Shown here one piece after another: positions 62,442 through 64,000 of a DNA stretch of 64,000 bases (positions within the stretch are counted from its first letter, which is position 1; every line of letters starts with the position of its first letter). The stretch is from Sulfurospirillum oryzae (GTDB lineage Bacteria > Campylobacterota > Campylobacteria > Campylobacterales > Sulfurospirillaceae), in the NCBI RefSeq assembly GCF_025770725.1, contig NZ_JANZKZ010000002.1:800600-864599 (forward strand), given 5' to 3'. Under the pieces are notes generated by a model. It did not search any database. It was not told the origin of the DNA and saw nothing but the letters and a program-made list of their open reading frames with translations. A program made the translations under genes and the position numbers.

Positions 62442-62816
62442 CTATTTTTTCTCAAATCTTTCTAAAAGAGTTACAAATTCACTTTTTGAAGCTGCCCCTT
62501 GTACTTCATAAAGTACTTGGGACGCATCACTGCTTACAAAATAAAACGTTGGTGTCATGCGAGATGTTAAAAGCTCAGGTATTTCATCTTTATTAATGTC
62601 TAATTTAAGAAACACATAGTGACGATCCAGTCTGTTTTTGACCTCTTCTTTAGAGAGAACAAACTTTTCCATTTTTTCACAGTAAGAACAAGATTCCATC
62701 ACGAGTTCCACCAATATCAGCTTCTTTTGCGTTTGAGCTTTATCCATTGCTTCAGTTAAATTTGACGCAACAAGACTTAGACTCATTATTAAAAATCCAC
62801 ACAAAATCTTGATCAT
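62442..62816 (-). CDS. Thioredoxin-fold periplasmic protein (2)
   Basis: The 124-residue protein is similar in layout to its downstream neighbour: signal peptide (MIKILCGFLIMSLSLVA), VELVMESCSYCEKMEKFVLS near residue 36 (CSYC), and MTPTFYFVSSDASQVLYEV near residue 87. The pair probably arose by tandem duplication and may act together on one substrate. The stop codon directly precedes the next start, and its own start overlaps the EamA gene by 4 nt. Confidence 0.83.
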   Translation of the reverse strand: MIKILCGFLIMSLSLVASNLTEAMDKAQTQKKLILVELVMESCSYCEKMEKFVLSKEEVKNRLDRHYVFLKLDINKDEIPELLTSRMTPTFYFVSSDASQVLYEVQGAASKSEFVTLLERFEKK

Positions 62817-63703
62817 TTCGTTACCTTTTTACCTTTTTGTTGCACAAGAAGTCCGATTATAATAAAAATTAAACCAATAAAAGTTGAAAAAAGAATCGTC
62901 TCTCCAACAAATAAGGAAATAAACAGCAAAGATAAAAAAGGAGATATAAAAATGAGATTAGCAATTTTTGCAGTATTTGTACTTAGCTTCATCGCTTGCA
63001 ACCACAAAACAAAGGTAATGCCCATCTCAAATACTCCCACATAGAATGACCCTAAAAAGCCATAGAAGTTAAACGTCAGAGGATGTGCAGTTACAAGTAC
63101 ATAAATAAAAATGGCAGGTACACCACAGAGAAAATTGATAAAAAGACCAATCAAAGGATCTACATGTAATTTTGTATTATAAATCCAAAACAATGACCAT
63201 AAGAGCGTTGAAAAAAGTGCTAAAAAAACACCTGTAAGATTTGAAAAAGAAAAATTCCAAAGATCACCGTGCGTAGAGATAACTAAAACGCCAAAATAGC
63301 ATATAAGTCCTGCCAAAAAATCATAAATACTTAATTTCTGTTTCAAAATAAAAACAGAGAGGTAGGTTAATGTTAAGGCCCACGTATAATTGATAGGTTG
63401 TGCCTCCTGTGCTGGTAAAAGCTCATAAGCACGGAAAAGTATCAAGTAATAGATAAATGGATTTATTAACCCCAATAAGGCTAGTTGTGCATAAGTCTTT
63501 TTTGAATACGTTAAAAGAGTGCAAAATTTTTTTTGATAGCACATAACAACAAAAAATACACCTAATGAAAAGAATGAGGCATAGAATAAAAGCTGTAACG
63601 CATCGAAATAGCGTAATGATAATTTAAAAGCACTTGCAACTGTTGACCAAAGAAGTACAGAAGATAATGCATAAATATAAGCTTTTTTTTGATTTTTTAT
63701 CAA
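62813..63703 (-). CDS. EamA/DMT family transporter
   Basis: The 296-residue protein has about ten membrane helices in two five-helix EamA repeats (first around 8-140, second around 155-290) with the typical GLINPFIYYLILFRAYELLPA segment near residue 75. It exports or imports small metabolites; the substrate is unknown. It starts with TTG at 63703 with no ideal ribosome site, and no better start is visible. A two-mismatch palindrome at 63159 encodes LHVD. Confidence 0.86.
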   Translation of the reverse strand: MIKNQKKAYIYALSSVLLWSTVASAFKLSLRYFDALQLLFYASFFSLGVFFVVMCYQKKFCTLLTYSKKTYAQLALLGLINPFIYYLILFRAYELLPAQEAQPINYTWALTLTYLSVFILKQKLSIYDFLAGLICYFGVLVISTHGDLWNFSFSNLTGVFLALFSTLLWSLFWIYNTKLHVDPLIGLFINFLCGVPAIFIYVLVTAHPLTFNFYGFLGSFYVGVFEMGITFVLWLQAMKLSTNTAKIANLIFISPFLSLLFISLFVGETILFSTFIGLIFIIIGLLVQQKGKKVTK

Positions 63704-63761
63704 GGGAGACCGCCTTTAAATAAGACGAAATAAGAAAGAATAAAGGGAGTAAAAATCACGG

Positions 63762-63878
63762 AACTGGCAGCGACCTACGTTTCCATCCCAGTAAGGGAAA
63801 GTATTATCGGCGATGAAGAGCTTAGCTTCCTGGTTCGAAATGGGACAGGGCGTTTCCTCTTCTCTATAGCCACCAGAA
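63762..63878 (-). rRNA. rrf: 5S ribosomal RNA
   Basis: Read on the minus strand it starts TCTGGTGGCTATAGAG, contains the universal CCATTTCGAACCAGGAAG and ends GGTCGCTGCCAG, with the ends pairing. About 117 nt; the exact ends are uncertain by a few bases. It is the last gene of an rrn operon whose 23S and 16S genes lie beyond 64000. Confidence 0.92.
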
Positions 63879-64000
63879 TCGTGAATTAAATCTATGTCGC
63901 ATTATAGCGAAATAGGCTTAATTCACCATTCTTTTGGTGATTTTAGTATTGTCTAGTCAACAAAGCGCTTTACACTTAATAAGGAAGTGAAATAGCATTA
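63879..64000 (-). other. 23S-5S spacer
   Basis: AT-rich spacer with a small hairpin, TCACCA-TTCTTT-TGGTGA near 63925, that could be a processing stem. I do not see a certain 23S 3' end before the window stops. Confidence 0.5.

Larger units (their letters stand above)
3123..63170. repeat. Dispersed iterated palindrome TTTACATGTAAA (34 sites)
   Basis: This is a family of separate 12-bp sites, not a continuous element. Perfect copies start at 5628, 5952, 10531, 17385, 21853, 24303, 26580, 28973, 31052, 32342, 33576, 35630, 40526, 43001, 47508, 54922 and 59778. One-mismatch copies start at 8242, 17023, 18496, 23786, 43646, 46637, 47574, 50855, 54562 and 62176. Two-mismatch copies start at 3123, 12602, 17565, 20403, 26593, 42342 and 63159. 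Eight are intergenic (3123, 5628, 26580, 26593, 32342, 47508, 47574, 50855); the rest lie in genes on either strand. Six perfect copies extend to CTTTACATGTAAAG. The function is unknown; see findings. Confidence 0.9.

Noticed and set aside
3123..63170. TTTACATGTAAA as a classical operator for one regulon
   Set aside because: Most sites are deep inside housekeeping genes of unrelated function, at roughly one per 1.9 kb, which is too many and too scattered for a single regulator.

Overview
The window is a gene-dense piece of a Campylobacterota (Epsilonproteobacteria) chromosome, most likely Sulfurospirillum or a close relative. I infer this from gene order rather than a search. The blocks ffh-rpsP-khpA-rimM-trmD-rplS, waaA/zinc-ribbon/Nif3/glyQ/DUF3972/purE/U32/cheZ next to glnA, uvrD-truB-csrA-ispE-smpB-clpS-clpA-aat, gnnB-gnnA-hemH and flgB-flgC-fliE-ftsI match, from memory, the order in Campylobacter jejuni. 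Base composition is roughly 40% GC by eye. No prophage, CRISPR array, integrase or intact insertion sequence is present.

Layout. 1-5.6 kb: secD/yajC, lnt, metK and an AEC transporter, with a short inverted-repeat element between the last two. 5.6-13.9 kb: a minus-strand run for protein quality control and RNA biology (aat, clpA, clpS, thioredoxin lipoprotein, smpB, ispE, csrA, truB, uvrD). 14-24.4 kb: a LysR regulator, an SspB-like protein, pepF, pabC/pabB, pyrB, a glycine-zipper envelope protein, bioD, an AraC regulator divergent from a PLP aminotransferase, and a DUF89 protein. 24.4-35.4 kb: translation/SRP operon, lipid A Kdo transferase, glyQ, purE, a U32 protease-family protein and cheZ. 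35.4-45.2 kb: a PHP phosphatase, glnA, PBP1A, a lone ABC ATPase, a BioF-like enzyme, maf and alaS. 45.3-52.2 kb: an accessory stretch (GH17 membrane protein, polysaccharide deacetylase, YfaP/TPR protein, small unknowns, an SDR) lying between alaS and gnnB. 52.3-64 kb: lipid A amino-sugar genes gnnB-gnnA, hemH, ftsI with flgB-flgC-fliE, ftsW, murG, a GNAT enzyme, tRNA-Arg(GCG), a gate-domain membrane protein, two thioredoxin-fold proteins, an EamA transporter and the 5S rRNA of a minus-strand rrn operon whose larger genes lie beyond the window.

The strongest unexplained signal is a 12-bp palindrome, TTTACATGTAAA. I count 17 perfect copies and 17 more with one or two mismatches, about one per 1.9 kb, in intergenic DNA and inside unrelated genes on both strands. 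About 0.015 perfect copies would be expected by chance at this composition. Within genes it imprints the same short peptides (LHVK/N, FTCK), and in the one frame where it would create a stop codon the offending base is changed. It looks like a highly iterated palindrome maintained by selection or by an unknown DNA-binding, uptake or mobility process. A second unexplained element is a ~166-bp MITE-like inverted repeat present twice, 43 kb apart.
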